Shown piece after piece: positions 8,188-18,230 of a stretch of 64,000 nt of DNA. The position numbers were made by a program, and so were the translations under genes. The notes beneath the pieces were generated by a model. It saw only the letters and a program-made list of their open reading frames with translations, was not told the DNA's origin and made no database searches. Source of the DNA: CAZYXZ01 sp964651395 (GTDB lineage: Bacteria > Actinomycetota > Actinomycetes > BP-191); assembly GCA_964651395.1 (NCBI GenBank), contig CAZYXZ010000004.1, forward strand, positions 1-64,000. Direction: 5' to 3'. Within the stretch, counting starts at the first letter, position 1. Every line of letters begins with the position of its first letter.

Positions 8188-9351
8188 ATGGGCAAGCCGG
8201 TCATCGTCTCCGCCGTCCGCACACCGATCGGGAAGCGCGCCGGGTGGCTGTCCGGCCTGCACCCGGCCGAGGCGCTCGGGGCCGTCCAGGCCGAGGTGAT
8301 CCGCCGCGCCGGCGTGGACCCGGTCGAGGTCGAGCAGTGCATCACCGGCTGCGTGACCCAGGGCGGCGAGCAGGCGGCCAACATCGGCCGCTACGGCTGG
8401 TTCCACGCCAAGCTCCCCCAGACCACCGGCGTCACGACCATCGACTGCCAGTGCGGCTCCGCGCAGCAGGCCAACCACCTCATCGCCGGGCTGATCGCGA
8501 GCGACGCGATCGACGTCGGCCTCGCCTGCGGCGTCGAGATGATGAGCCGGGTCGGCCTCGGCGCCGCCGTGCAGGGCGGGCCCGGCGTACCGCGGCCCGA
8601 GGGCTGGGACCTCGACCTCCCCGACCAGTTCACCGGCGCCGACCGGATCGCAAGGGACTTCGGGATCACCCGCGAGGACCTCGACTTCTTCGGCTTCGAG
8701 TCGCAGCGCAAGGCGGCGCAGGCCTGGGCCGAGGGCCGCTTCGACCGCGAGGTCCTGACGATGACCGTCCCGGTGCTCGACGAGAACGGCCAGCGCACCG
8801 GCGAGACCACCGAGGTGTCGCGAGACCAGGGTCTGCGTGAGACGACGCTGGAGAAGCTCGCGACCCTCAAGACCGTGGCCGAGGGCGGCTTCCACACCGC
8901 CGGTACGTCGTCGCAGATCTCCGACGGCGCGGCCGCCGTACTGCTCATGTCGGAGGAGAAGGCGCTCGCGCAGGGCATTACGCCCCGCGCGCGGATCGTG
9001 GCGCAGGCGCTCGTCGGGGACGACCCGTACTACCACCTCAACGGCCCGATCGCGGCGACCCAGCGGGTACTCGACAAGTCCGGGCTGTCGGTCGCCGACA
9101 TCGACCTGTTCGAGGTGAACGAGGCGTTCGCGTCCGTCGTCGTGAACTGGCAGAACGCGCACAAGATCGACCCCGAGCGCGTGAACGTGAACGGCGGCGC
9201 GATCGCCATCGGTCACCCGGTCGGCTCGACCGGCTCCCGGCTGATCGGCACGGCCCTGCACGAGCTCGAGCGCACGGGCGGCCGCTACGCGCTCGTCTCG
9301 ATGTGCGCCGGCGGCGCCATGGCCACCGGCACCATCCTCGAGCGCCTCTGA
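8188..9351 (+). CDS. fadA5: Steroid 3-ketoacyl-CoA thiolase, FadA5-like
   Basis: A 387-residue degradative thiolase. The acylated Cys is Cys89 in TTIDCQCGSAQQANHL, the second catalytic pair is the His of AIGHPVGSTGSR (about 343) and the Cys of MCAGGAMATG (about 373). The N-terminus VIVSAVRTPIGKRAGWLSGLH and the DLPDQFTGADRIA segment follow M. tuberculosis FadA5, which releases acetyl-CoA or propionyl-CoA from the sterol side chain. Transcribed alone from the KstR-box divergent promoter and followed by a strong hairpin. Confidence 0.9.
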   Translation: MGKPVIVSAVRTPIGKRAGWLSGLHPAEALGAVQAEVIRRAGVDPVEVEQCITGCVTQGGEQAANIGRYGWFHAKLPQTTGVTTIDCQCGSAQQANHLIAGLIASDAIDVGLACGVEMMSRVGLGAAVQGGPGVPRPEGWDLDLPDQFTGADRIARDFGITREDLDFFGFESQRKAAQAWAEGRFDREVLTMTVPVLDENGQRTGETTEVSRDQGLRETTLEKLATLKTVAEGGFHTAGTSSQISDGAAAVLLMSEEKALAQGITPRARIVAQALVGDDPYYHLNGPIAATQRVLDKSGLSVADIDLFEVNEAFASVVVNWQNAHKIDPERVNVNGGAIAIGHPVGSTGSRLIGTALHELERTGGRYALVSMCAGGAMATGTILERL

Positions 9352-9354
9352 AAC

Positions 9355-9402
9355 CCGTTGAGATGAGCGTTTCAGCTCGTGCTGAAACGCTCATCTCAAC
9401 GG
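9355..9402. terminator. Perfect 21-bp hairpin between convergent genes
   Basis: Arms 9355-9375 and 9382-9402 are exact reverse complements (left arm begins CCGTTGAGATGAGC), with a 6-base loop CTCGTG. It starts four bases after the thiolase stop and ends 13 bases before the end of the convergent secreted protein gene. No T-run follows on either strand. Position and symmetry suit a bidirectional terminator; this is inference from structure. Confidence 0.75.
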
Positions 9403-9415
9403 TTCGGGCTAGGGG

Positions 9416-9886
9416 CTACTTCTTGACCGGCGGGGCCGGGGTGAAGGTGTAGGTCACGGACCCGGTCGGCGAGCCGAGGAAGTTGCAGACCCGGATCTTG
9501 ATGGCGCCGGCCTTCTTGAACTTGTACGTGATGCCTTCCTTCGGGCCCGCGCCGGCGGGCGGCGTCGCGGCCGCGTTGTCGCTGGAGGTCAGGTACTTGC
9601 CGGCCGCGGTGACGATGGCGCCGTCCCAGTCGCCCTCGAACCCGCTCATGATGACCTTGAGCGTGCCCGGGACCTTGGCCGTGAACGGCTCCTCGTGGTC
9701 GCTCGGGATCGGGCTCTTCTCCTGGCAGCCGCTGGCCCAGTCCGCGTTCGGGAACGGCAGGAGCGGGCCGACCGCATAGGTCTTGGTGATCGGCTTCGGC
9801 GGGGGCGGTGCGGCCCCGGCCGGGAGGCTGAGTGCGGCGGCCGCGACGGCGGCGGAAGCGACAAGGACGAGCGAGCGGCGCGACAT
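9416..9886 (-). CDS. Secreted protein of unknown function
   Basis: A 156-residue protein with a clear Sec signal peptide (MSRRSLVLVASAAVAAAALSLP then AGAAPPPP, cleavage near residue 26). The mature part is short, Pro-rich at both ends, has two cysteines (in ASGCQEKS and IRVCNF) that could pair, and looks like one beta-rich domain (GTLKVIMSGFEGDWDGAIV, AGAIKIRVCNFLGSPTGSVTYTF), reminiscent of pre-peptidase or adhesin-type beta sandwiches. I do not recognise the family. It is separated by about 50 bases from the next gene upstream on the same strand. Confidence 0.7.
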   Translation of the reverse strand: MSRRSLVLVASAAVAAAALSLPAGAAPPPPKPITKTYAVGPLLPFPNADWASGCQEKSPIPSDHEEPFTAKVPGTLKVIMSGFEGDWDGAIVTAAGKYLTSSDNAAATPPAGAGPKEGITYKFKKAGAIKIRVCNFLGSPTGSVTYTFTPAPPVKK

Positions 9887-9935
9887 ACGTCATCTCCAGG
9901 GTTGTGTTGCTGGGACCACCGTCTTCGACGCGCGG

Positions 9936-10685
9936 CTACCCGATTCCTTCGAGGCCACGCATGGGCTCACCGTGCTGGACGCAGAACATGGCGGTGTCGT
10001 AACGCTGGCCGAGGTACCGGCGCGCCTGTTCCAGGTCGCTCGAGACGGTGACGACGACGCTGTTGGAGTGCAGGTACTCGCCCATGCCGACGATCTCGAC
10101 GCCCTCCCCGTCCGCGCCCATGAGCGGGCGCAGGTCGAAGGTCAGGGCCTCCAGCTCGGCGACCGTGTAGCGCACCTGGCGCACCGCCAGCCGGTCCGGG
10201 TGCCGCACCAGCGCATGCAGCTGGCGTCGATGCCCCGCGGCGTTGGCCGTCACCAGAGCGGTGAGCTTGCCCGTGCTGTGGTCGAGCAGCTGCCCGCCGA
10301 AGATGTCCCCACGCCCCGCGAAGTAGCGCTGGATCACCGGGTTGTCGTCGTCGGCCGCCACGAACCGGTCCGAGAGCTCCTGCGCCTCGTCGAGCGTCGT
10401 CACCCCGGCGTACGCCCGCGTCAGCGTCGGGTCCTTGCCCTTCGCGGCGTGGAAGCGTCGATGAAGCTCACGCACGTACTCGTAGTCGGTGCGCAGCCCG
10501 AACGCACTGCGAGACAGCTGCGCGCCGTAGATGGGGTCCCGGGGGTCGCCGACCACCGGGGCGCGAGGCGCCGGGCACACGGTCGCGAGACGCGCCGGCT
10601 CAGCCCGCTGGACGACGGCGACGATCCCGCACGCCGTCGTGACGCAGCTGGCGAGCGCGAGGAGCGCGATGCGCGGTGTGACCAC
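9936..10685 (-). CDS. Exported protein of unknown function
   Basis: A 249-residue protein starting with GTG. The N-terminus VTPRIALLALASCVTTACGIVAV is hydrophobic and contains Cys residues that might be a lipobox (VTTAC), although the +1 context is not ideal; a single N-terminal membrane anchor is the alternative. The mature part has a charged helical region (EYVRELHRRFHAAKG) and a mixed region ending GEYLHSNSVVVTVSSDLEQARRYLGQRY. No catalytic motif is evident and I do not recognise the family. It begins 18 bases after the EchA19-like gene on the same strand and may be co-transcribed with it. Confidence 0.6.
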   Translation of the reverse strand: MVTPRIALLALASCVTTACGIVAVVQRAEPARLATVCPAPRAPVVGDPRDPIYGAQLSRSAFGLRTDYEYVRELHRRFHAAKGKDPTLTRAYAGVTTLDEAQELSDRFVAADDDNPVIQRYFAGRGDIFGGQLLDHSTGKLTALVTANAAGHRRQLHALVRHPDRLAVRQVRYTVAELEALTFDLRPLMGADGEGVEIVGMGEYLHSNSVVVTVSSDLEQARRYLGQRYDTAMFCVQHGEPMRGLEGIG

Positions 10686-10703
10686 GCACCGACGGTACGC
10701 CGA

Positions 10704-11504
10704 CTACTTGCGTTGGAAGTTCGGGGTGCGCTTCTCGGCGAAGGCCTTGGGGCCCTCCTTCGCGTCCGCGGACTGGAAGACCGCCCAGCCGTAGCCGAAC
10801 TCGTGCGCGAGCGCCTCGGCCTCGTCCATGCCTTCGGTCTCGTGCAACGTCTTGAGGATCGCCTCCACCGCGAGCGGGCCGTTCCCCGCGATCACGTCGG
10901 CGATCTCCATCGCCTTCTCGAGCGCCTTGCCGTCGTCGACGACGTGCCCGATCAGCCCCATCGAGAGCGCCTCGTCCGCGCTGATGTGCTTGCCCGTGAG
11001 CAGGATCTCCGCCGCCAGCGTGTACGGGATCTGCCGTGCCAGCCGCACCGCCGAGCCGCCCATCGGGTAGAGCGACCAGCGGGCTTCGCTCACGCCGAAC
11101 TTCGCCGACCGGCCCGCGACGCGGATGTCCGTGCCCTGCAGGATCTCGGTGCCGCCCGCGATCGCCACGCCCTCGACGGCCGCGATGAGCGGCTTCGTCG
11201 GACGGTACGAGCGCAACAGTGCCTTCCACATGAGGTCCGGCTCTGCCTTCATGCGTGCAGGGACGTCGATCTCGGGGTCGTCCACCGGTCCGTCGCCGGC
11301 CATCGCGCGCAGGTCGGCGCCCGACGAGAAGTCGCCGCCGGCACCGGTGAGCACGATGCAGCGGACGTCGTCGTCGGCCGACGCCTCGCGCATCGCGTCG
11401 AGCATGCGCGCGAGCATCGCGCCGGACATGGCGTTCTTGCGGTGGGGCCGGTTCATGGTGATGACCATGACGTGACCGGCCCGCTCGACGATGGCGTCGG
11501 GCAT
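10704..11504 (-). CDS. echA19: Enoyl-CoA hydratase, EchA19-like
   Basis: A 266-residue crotonase. KPLIAAVEGVAIAGGTEILQGTDIRVAG forms the oxyanion-hole region, and SAKFGVSEARWSLYPMGGSAVRLARQIPYTLA is nearly the same as in M. tuberculosis EchA19, which hydrates the unsaturated sterol side-chain CoA made by the FadE enzymes. The C-terminus AKEGPKAFAEKRTPNFQ also agrees. Its ATG overlaps the stop of the small membrane protein gene (TGATG), so it is translationally coupled to transporter cassette 1. This is the strongest link between that cassette and sterols. Confidence 0.88.
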   Translation of the reverse strand: MPDAIVERAGHVMVITMNRPHRKNAMSGAMLARMLDAMREASADDDVRCIVLTGAGGDFSSGADLRAMAGDGPVDDPEIDVPARMKAEPDLMWKALLRSYRPTKPLIAAVEGVAIAGGTEILQGTDIRVAGRSAKFGVSEARWSLYPMGGSAVRLARQIPYTLAAEILLTGKHISADEALSMGLIGHVVDDGKALEKAMEIADVIAGNGPLAVEAILKTLHETEGMDEAEALAHEFGYGWAVFQSADAKEGPKAFAEKRTPNFQRK

Positions 11505-12004
11505 CAGGCACTACTCCCAAGGGGGTCGCAGAGGCGGCAGGGCTTCATACCGCTTTCGTCACCGGTGACGGTCCGTACGTCGGAGTGGTGCGCCACCACC
11601 GAGCAGTTCGGGCGGTGGTACATCGACTCGGTCTTCGTCGCGACCAGCCGCCCGGCGGGGGCAGTCATTCCCGCCCCCGCAGTGGCCGCCGACAAGGCAC
11701 CTGGCGATGCGGCGAGCGCCTCGATCGCGGCGATCAGCCGGTCGGTCTCCGCCTTCGTGCTCTCGGACAGCCGGGCGATCCAGCCGCCGAAGTAGAGGAA
11801 ACCGCCGACCAGCACGAGGCCGAGGCCGAAGAGCCCGCCCGAGATCAGGTAGGAGTTCTGCTCGAACACGAACGAGGAGTGCGCGACGCCGTACCAGCCC
11901 AGCCCGATGACGATGACGCCGAGCGGCAGTAGCGCCGCACCGATCACCATCAGGCTCGTGGTCGGCGCGGAACGGGTCGCCCGCGCTATCGGCTCACTGA
12001 CCAT
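11504..12004 (-). CDS. Small two-helix membrane protein with C-terminal Cys/His metal motif (cassette 1)
   Basis: A 166-residue protein. Two hydrophobic helices at about 17-40 and 52-75 flank the loop SSFVFEQNSYLISGG. After a charged helix and an Ala/Gly linker comes a C-terminal motif YHRPNCSVV...GMKPCRLCDP, with His130, Cys134, Cys156 and Cys159 as likely metal ligands; similar H-x3-C ... PCxxC motifs occur in Ada-type zinc domains. A clear paralogue lies at 46270-46842 at the same cassette position. Function is unknown; it could be a sensor or redox-linked partner of the transporter. Confidence 0.8.
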   Translation of the reverse strand: MVSEPIARATRSAPTTSLMVIGAALLPLGVIVIGLGWYGVAHSSFVFEQNSYLISGGLFGLGLVLVGGFLYFGGWIARLSESTKAETDRLIAAIEALAASPGALSAATAGAGMTAPAGRLVATKTESMYHRPNCSVVAHHSDVRTVTGDESGMKPCRLCDPLGSSA

Positions 12005-12007
12005 TCG

Positions 12008-13404
12008 TCATCCCTCTCGGAGGTTGGGCACGCCGCCACCGGCGCCCAGCGAGCAGGCTTCGCGTCCACCTGCGGCCATCCCGACGTAGCCCGCCATGTG
12101 CCGTAGTCCGAAGGCCCCGAGCGAGGCCAGCGCCAGCCCGCCCAGCAGGAGCCAGGCCGGCAGCCCGTCGAAGAAGCGCGGCAGCTCGGCGGCGACGGGT
12201 GTGGCCACCGCGGGCGGCAGGCCGATCACCGGGTCGGGCGCAGGGGTGCTCGATGGGCCGCCCAGAACCGGACCGGGCAGCACGGCGCCGTCGCCGGGGA
12301 TGCCGCCGGTCACCGGCGGCAGCGTGGGCACGCCCGGCACGAAGCCGAAGAACGGCGAGCCGCTCGTGGACGCGCGGACGACGCCGAGGTTGTAGACCAC
12401 CTTGGGGCCGAGCTCGACGAGCGAGGGGACCATCGGGTTGTTGAGGACTTCCTGGAGCTCCGGCGGCAGCATGCCGATCAGCTCGTTGTAGAGGTCGCGG
12501 TAGGGCACGACGCCACTGAGCGCGTCGCGCAGGACCCGCGTGTCGATGCTGATCTGCAGCGCGTACGACTCCCACGACGCGTCCGCGCCGTCCACCGCGT
12601 GCATCTCCGCCGGACCGCTGACCGCGATGCCCAGCTGGGCCAGGCCGTCGGCGACCTCCGCGGGGATGCCCGGGATCTCGGTCGCGGACCCGGCGACGTG
12701 CAGCCCGGCCTCGTCGACGACGAACTCGGTGCCGGCGATGGACAGACCGGTGACGACCGAGCGCCCGACGCTGGTCGCGGTCAGCGCGCCGCTCGACGCG
12801 GTCGACTCCGCATTGACGCCCTGCACGCGGATGACGCCGCCGCCGAGGACCAGATCACTGGCGGTGGCCACCGCCTTCGCCGTGATGCGCGTGTCCGTGA
12901 GCGTCGTCGTCGTGGTCGAGGACACCTGGCCGGCGCTGAGCACCTCGGTCACCGGGAACTGCTGCCCGGTCGTCGCGACGGCCGTGCCGCCCTTCTCACC
13001 GGCTGTCACCGTCATCGTCGCGACGCCCATGTCATTCGTCGCCTCGTGCTGACCGCCCGGGAAAGTCGCGCGTGCGACGACCGGGTAGTTCTGCGCGCCG
13101 AGGCCCAGCGTCTCGCTGATCGTGCCGAAGCCGTCCCCGAGCCCGGCGCCCGGCCACAGTGCGCTGGCCACGCTGAGCACGGACGGGCCGGTCGACGTGC
13201 TGACCTGGCTGAAGGCGACGTCGCCTTCGGCCTGCGGACTGGTCGGCAGCGGGATGACCGGCTCGTAGATGCGCACGGTCACCGGCGACGCGGACACCGT
13301 CGCGGTGTAGCCGCCGAGCACGGGGTCGGCCGCGCTGACCGGGCCGGCCGGAACGACGGTGAAGAGGCCAGCCACGAGGAGTGCGGCCGAGAGACGCACC
13401 GTTC

Positions 13405-13408
<4 letters not shown>
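12008..13408 (-). CDS. Exported surface protein with C-terminal membrane anchor (cassette 1)
   Basis: A 466-residue protein. Signal peptide MRTVRLSAALLVAGLFTVVPAGPVSA; a long Ser/Thr/Val-rich beta-type region with repeated segments such as SVVTGLSIAGTEFVVDEAGLHVAG; a Pro/Gly linker (TLPPVTGGIPGDG); and a membrane helix near the end (LPAWLLLGGLALASLGAFGL) with a short tail. The ATG overlaps the LivF stop (ATGA), so translation is coupled; a longer in-frame extension upstream runs through livF in another frame and is rejected. The same layout is found at 44981-46273. It may be a wall-spanning substrate receptor for the transporter; that role is inference. Confidence 0.8.
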
Positions 13409-14114
<706 letters not shown>

Positions 14115-14118
<4 letters not shown>

Positions 14119-14861
14119 GCCGTCGCCTCTTCTTCGGTGAGGGAGCCGAGGTAGGCCTCCTGGACGCGCGGGTCGCGCTGCACCTCGGCCGGCGTGCCGG
14201 TGGCGATGACCGCGCCGAAGTCGAAGACGTAGATGGTGTCGCAGACGCTCATGACGAGGTCCATGTCGTGCTCGACCATGAGCACCGCCCCGCCGTCGGC
14301 CGCCAGCTCCCGCAGGAGTACGCCGAACTCGTCCGTCTCGTCTTCGCCGAGGCCCGACGAGGGTTCGTCCAGCAGCAACAGCCTAGGTTCGATCGCGAGC
14401 GCGCGGGCCAGTTCCAGCAGACGCGCGGCGCCGGTGGGCACTGAGTCGGCCGGCTGGTCCAGCCAGGCGCCGATGCCCACGCGCTCGACGAGTCGCTTCG
14501 CGACGCTCTCTGCGTCGCCGTCGTGCTTGTCGCTCCACCTGCGGTGGATCTCCGCAGCGCAGAGCACGTTCTCCCACACCGTGAGCGAGCCGAAGGCTTC
14601 CAGCCGCTGGAAGGTGCGACCGATGCCGCGCCGGGCGCGCTCGTACGGACTCTTCTCGGTCACGTCCTCGTCGTTGAAGCGGACCCGGCCGGAGTTCGGT
14701 CGCTGGAGGCCGCTGATGACGTTGAACAGCGTCGTCTTGCCCGCGCCGTTGGGTCCGATCAGCCCGGTGACCAGGCCGGGGTCGACGTCCATCGTCGCGC
14801 CGGCCACGGCGGTGATGCCGCCGAACTTCACGACGACCTCGTCGAGCTCAAGAAGCGCCAC
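14115..14861 (-). CDS. LivG-type ABC transporter ATPase with altered signature (cassette 1)
   Basis: A 248-residue ATPase. Walker A GLIGPNGAGKTT, LivG-type GIGRTFQRLEAFGSLTVWENV, Walker B LLLLDEPSSGL and the VEHDMDLVM switch are normal. The ABC signature reads VPTGAARLLELARAL, so the usual LSGGQ/LSYGQ Ser is absent; the second cassette has LPTGLARL at the same place. The GTG at 14861 is preceded by AGGAGG and overlaps the permease gene by 14 bases, the same overlap as in cassette 2. Confidence 0.88.
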
Positions 14862-16773
14862 TGAGGGACACCTCCTGCTCGAGGACGTCGACCCGCCCGG
14901 CCGGCGCGCCCGCACCCGGGCCGAACCTCGGCAGCCGGTCGCGGATGAACCGGCCGACCAGGAAGACGTGGCTGGCCAGCCCGTTCGGGTTTCGCCCGAG
15001 CGCGACCGCGCCGATGCCGACCAGCAGGAACGCGAGACCGGCCAGTGTCGGGTAGCGCGTCTGGAGCACGGGCAGCAACATCAGCACGATGCCGCCGAGC
15101 ACCGCGCCGGTCACCGACGTCACGCCGGCCACCACGACGACGAGCATGAGCGGCAGGCTGTTGAACAGCTGGAACGTCGTCGCGCCGGCGCTCTGCTCGA
15201 GACCGCCGAGCAGGCCACCGGCCAGCCCGGCGATCCCCGCGCTGACCGCGAAGACGAGCACGCGTGTGCCGGTGAGGTTCACGCCGAGCGTGCCGCACGC
15301 CGCGGGGCTGTCGCGCATGGCGATGAGCAGGCGCCCGAAGCTTCCGCGGCGCATGGCCACCAGCAGGATGCCGACCACGGTCACGACGACGGCGGCCATG
15401 ACGGCGTAGGAGCGCTCGCTGTCGAGCTGGATGCCACCGACCGACACGCGCTTCACCGGCAGGATGCCGTTGTACTGGAACGCGAAGCTGGCTTGGAAGA
15501 TCAGCTTGTCCATCATGTCCGCGAACGCCAGCGTCCCGAGCGCGAGGTAGAGGCCGCGCAGCCGGAGGATGGGCAACGCGATCAGCGCGCCCACGGCTGC
15601 GGCGACCAGGGCACCGGCCAGCAGGGCGAGCGGCGAGCTCGTGTTGAGGCGCGCGACGACCAGCGCGCCGATGCCGGCGAATGTGAACTGGGCGAGCGAC
15701 ACGAAGCCGCCATAGCCCGTGAGCAGCAGCAGCGACAGCATCAGCAGCGCGTAGCACATGCCCAGCGCGAGCCGGCTCGTGTTCGCGCGGCTGAGCTGGT
15801 CGGAGAGCAGCCACACCGCGACGACGAAGCCGACACCGACGGCGAGACTGCGGTTGAGCGTCGGCACCGGGACGGCGCGGATGCCCCTCACCTGACCGAT
15901 GCGCAGCTGTACCTGCGGGAGGAAGAGCAGGATCGCGAACAGCAGGATGACCGGCACCGACGGCTGCAGGCCGAGCCAGAACCCGCCTGCCTTCACGTAA
16001 CCGACGACGTAGGACTGGGCCAGCCCGAGCGCGATCGCGCCCACGAAAGTCAGCGGCAGGCTCTTGAGCCGGCCGAGCATCGCCGCGGCGTACGCGCTGA
16101 TCACCAGGAGTGTCAGGGCGTAGTAGTCGAGGCCGACTCTCGGGACGAGCAGGATGCCCGCGAGCGCGGCGAGTGCCGACCCGCCCGCCCAGGACAGCGT
16201 CGAGAGCCGGTCCGGCTTCACCCCGTGCAGCCCGACCAGTACGTCGGAGTCGACGACCGCCCGCATCGCGATGCCGAGGCGGGTCTTGGACAGGAACACG
16301 TAGAGGCCGCCGGCGACCAGAATCGCCATGACGACGGTGATGACGTCGTTGGCCGACACCACCACCGAGCCGATGGTGAGGTTGTTGCCGGGCAGGAAGC
16401 CCTTCACCTGCCTGGCCGCGGGGGGCCAGATCGTCTGTGCGGCGCCGAGCAGCCCGACGAGCAGCCCGACCGTGATGACGAGGGAGACGCTGACCTGCGC
16501 CTCGGCCAGGCCGCGCATCATGAACCGCTCGATGAGCGCGCCGAACAGCGGCGCCGCGACCAGCACGACGAGCAGCGCCGCGAGCCACTGCGGCAGGCCG
16601 CGGTTGACGGCCAGCTCCCAGTAGCCGAACGCCATGAACATGCCGATCGCGCCGTGCGCGATGTTGAACACCCGTGAGGTCGCGTAGGTGAGGACGAGGC
16701 CGCTGGCGGCGATCGCGTACGCCGAGCCGATCACGATCCCGATGACCGTGTAGGCGAAGAACTCCTCGACCAT
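14848..16773 (-). CDS. Fused LivH-LivM permease (cassette 1)
   Basis: A 641-residue membrane protein joining the two permeases that are normally separate in Liv transporters. The LivH half (about 1-290) has GSAYAIAASGLVLTYATSRVFNIAHGAIGM and a C-terminal ...GRLKSLPLTFVGAIALGLAQSYV; the LivM half (about 310-610) has LSLLLLTGYGGFVSLAQFTFAGIGALVVA, LPILRLRGLYLALGTLAF and AMRDSPAACGTLGVNLTGTRVLVFAVSAG. Many membrane helices throughout. The ATG is at 16773, six bases after the lipoprotein stop at 16780, and it overlaps livG. Confidence 0.9.
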   Translation of the reverse strand: MVEEFFAYTVIGIVIGSAYAIAASGLVLTYATSRVFNIAHGAIGMFMAFGYWELAVNRGLPQWLAALLVVLVAAPLFGALIERFMMRGLAEAQVSVSLVITVGLLVGLLGAAQTIWPPAARQVKGFLPGNNLTIGSVVVSANDVITVVMAILVAGGLYVFLSKTRLGIAMRAVVDSDVLVGLHGVKPDRLSTLSWAGGSALAALAGILLVPRVGLDYYALTLLVISAYAAAMLGRLKSLPLTFVGAIALGLAQSYVVGYVKAGGFWLGLQPSVPVILLFAILLFLPQVQLRIGQVRGIRAVPVPTLNRSLAVGVGFVVAVWLLSDQLSRANTSRLALGMCYALLMLSLLLLTGYGGFVSLAQFTFAGIGALVVARLNTSSPLALLAGALVAAAVGALIALPILRLRGLYLALGTLAFADMMDKLIFQASFAFQYNGILPVKRVSVGGIQLDSERSYAVMAAVVVTVVGILLVAMRRGSFGRLLIAMRDSPAACGTLGVNLTGTRVLVFAVSAGIAGLAGGLLGGLEQSAGATTFQLFNSLPLMLVVVVAGVTSVTGAVLGGIVLMLLPVLQTRYPTLAGLAFLLVGIGAVALGRNPNGLASHVFLVGRFIRDRLPRFGPGAGAPAGRVDVLEQEVSLSGAS

Positions 16774-16779
16774 GTCCGG

Positions 16780-18228
16780 TTACCCGGAGATGAGCGGGTT
16801 GCACGCCCACCCGCTGGACGGGAAGACCCGCTTCCAGGCGCCGCTCTGGCGCTGGATGAACGCGAAGCAGTTCGACGTCGTCTTCTCCCCGACGTTCTGC
16901 GCGGAGGAGACACCGTTGCCGGTCCAGTCGTCGACCTTGCGGGCCTCTGCGAGGATCGCCTTGCGAGTGAGGTCAGGACCGACCTTGGCAGCGAGCGTCA
17001 CGAACAACCGCGCCGCCGACCAGGCGAAGAGCCCGAAGTAGCCGGGCTTGGCGTTCCCGGCCACGCGCTTCAGCCAGGTGAGGTACAGCTGCAGCTCGGC
17101 GTTGTTGCCGCCCTCTTCGAACAGCGCAGAGTCGATGTAGACGTAGGCCTTCTCCGCCGCGTCGCCGGCGCCGTCCGTGAACGCCTGGCTGTACCCGCCG
17201 ATCGGGTCGAGCAGGAACATGTCGGCCGTGAAGTTCTGCTCCTTCATGGTCTGCGCGAGCTTTACGCCGTGCTCCGCGGAACCCAGCCACTGCACGAACC
17301 GCACGCCCTTGCTCTTCATCTGCTGCACGAACGGCGCGTAGTTGAACGTCGCGACGTCCACGGGCTGGACGTAGATGAACTTCCAGCCGTGGCCGTACTT
17401 CTCATACGTCTTGATGTTCGCCTGAGCGTTCTCCGCGGAGGCACCGGCGTTGAGGTAGATGTACGCCGCCTTGCTCACCGCCTCCGGGAACGTCTCGGAG
17501 ATGTACTTCGGCAGCGTCGAGGAGAGGACCCCGGCCTTCGTGCCGGAGGCGGCGTAGGTGTTGGTGGCCGCCTGGTGCGCCTTCGTCACCGCCGCCGCGG
17601 AGAAGTCGGCGATGCCGCAGCTCTGTCCCTCACCCGCGCCGCCGTCGTCGAACGCCGAGATCGAGCCGACCGAGGCGAAGGTCTGGTCGCACGCCTCGAG
17701 GGTGGCGTTGCGGTGGGCGTTGGACGCCGTACCCGAGTCGTAGGTCTTCAGCTTGAGCTGGCGGCCGCAGACGCCGCCGTACGTCGCGTTCCAGTAGGCG
17801 ACGAAGGCCTTGGTGGCCTGCTGCGCCGACTCGAAGAGGCCGGGGACCGGGCCGCTGATGTCGGCGATGTTGGCCAGCGTGATGCTGTCCTTGGTCACGC
17901 CGACGTCGGTGTTGCCCTTGTCGCCGGGCGCGCACGCGACCGGCTGGCCGCCACCGCCGGGTCCGGTGCTGCCGCTCGGGCCGGTGACCGGCGTACCGCC
18001 CGGGCCGGCCGTGGCGCCGGGGCCCGGACCGGTCGTCGGCCCGCCTGCGATCGGCGTGCCTCCGGGGTCGGTCGTCCCCGTGCCGTTGCCAGTGTTCGTG
18101 GTGCCGCCGCGGCCGGTGCCGTTGATGGCGACGTCGCGCTGCTCGGTGGTCAGCCGCGCGCCGCAGGCGCCGGAGAGCATGGCGAGGGTCAGGAAGACCA
18201 CGGCTGAGGTTCGGGGAAGTCGCTGCAC
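16780..18228 (-). CDS. Substrate-binding lipoprotein, Liv/HAAT type (cassette 1)
   Basis: A 482-residue lipoprotein. The GTG start at 18228 gives MQRLPRTSAVVFLTLAMLSGAC, a lipobox with the acylated Cys at 22. It is followed by a long Gly/Thr/Pro linker (TNTGNGTGTTDPGGTPIAGG and more, about residues 40-95) and then a periplasmic-binding-protein type 1 fold: ITLANIADISGPVPGLFESAQQATKAFVAYWNA, matching Liv-type receptors. The start lies two bases after the alcohol dehydrogenase stop. The receptor at 40081 has the same layout, including lipobox Cys22. Ligand unknown; amino acids are the family default, a sterol-derived acid is my inference. Confidence 0.88.
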   Translation of the reverse strand: MQRLPRTSAVVFLTLAMLSGACGARLTTEQRDVAINGTGRGGTTNTGNGTGTTDPGGTPIAGGPTTGPGPGATAGPGGTPVTGPSGSTGPGGGGQPVACAPGDKGNTDVGVTKDSITLANIADISGPVPGLFESAQQATKAFVAYWNATYGGVCGRQLKLKTYDSGTASNAHRNATLEACDQTFASVGSISAFDDGGAGEGQSCGIADFSAAAVTKAHQAATNTYAASGTKAGVLSSTLPKYISETFPEAVSKAAYIYLNAGASAENAQANIKTYEKYGHGWKFIYVQPVDVATFNYAPFVQQMKSKGVRFVQWLGSAEHGVKLAQTMKEQNFTADMFLLDPIGGYSQAFTDGAGDAAEKAYVYIDSALFEEGGNNAELQLYLTWLKRVAGNAKPGYFGLFAWSAARLFVTLAAKVGPDLTRKAILAEARKVDDWTGNGVSSAQNVGEKTTSNCFAFIQRQSGAWKRVFPSSGWACNPLISG

Positions 18229-18230
18229 GG

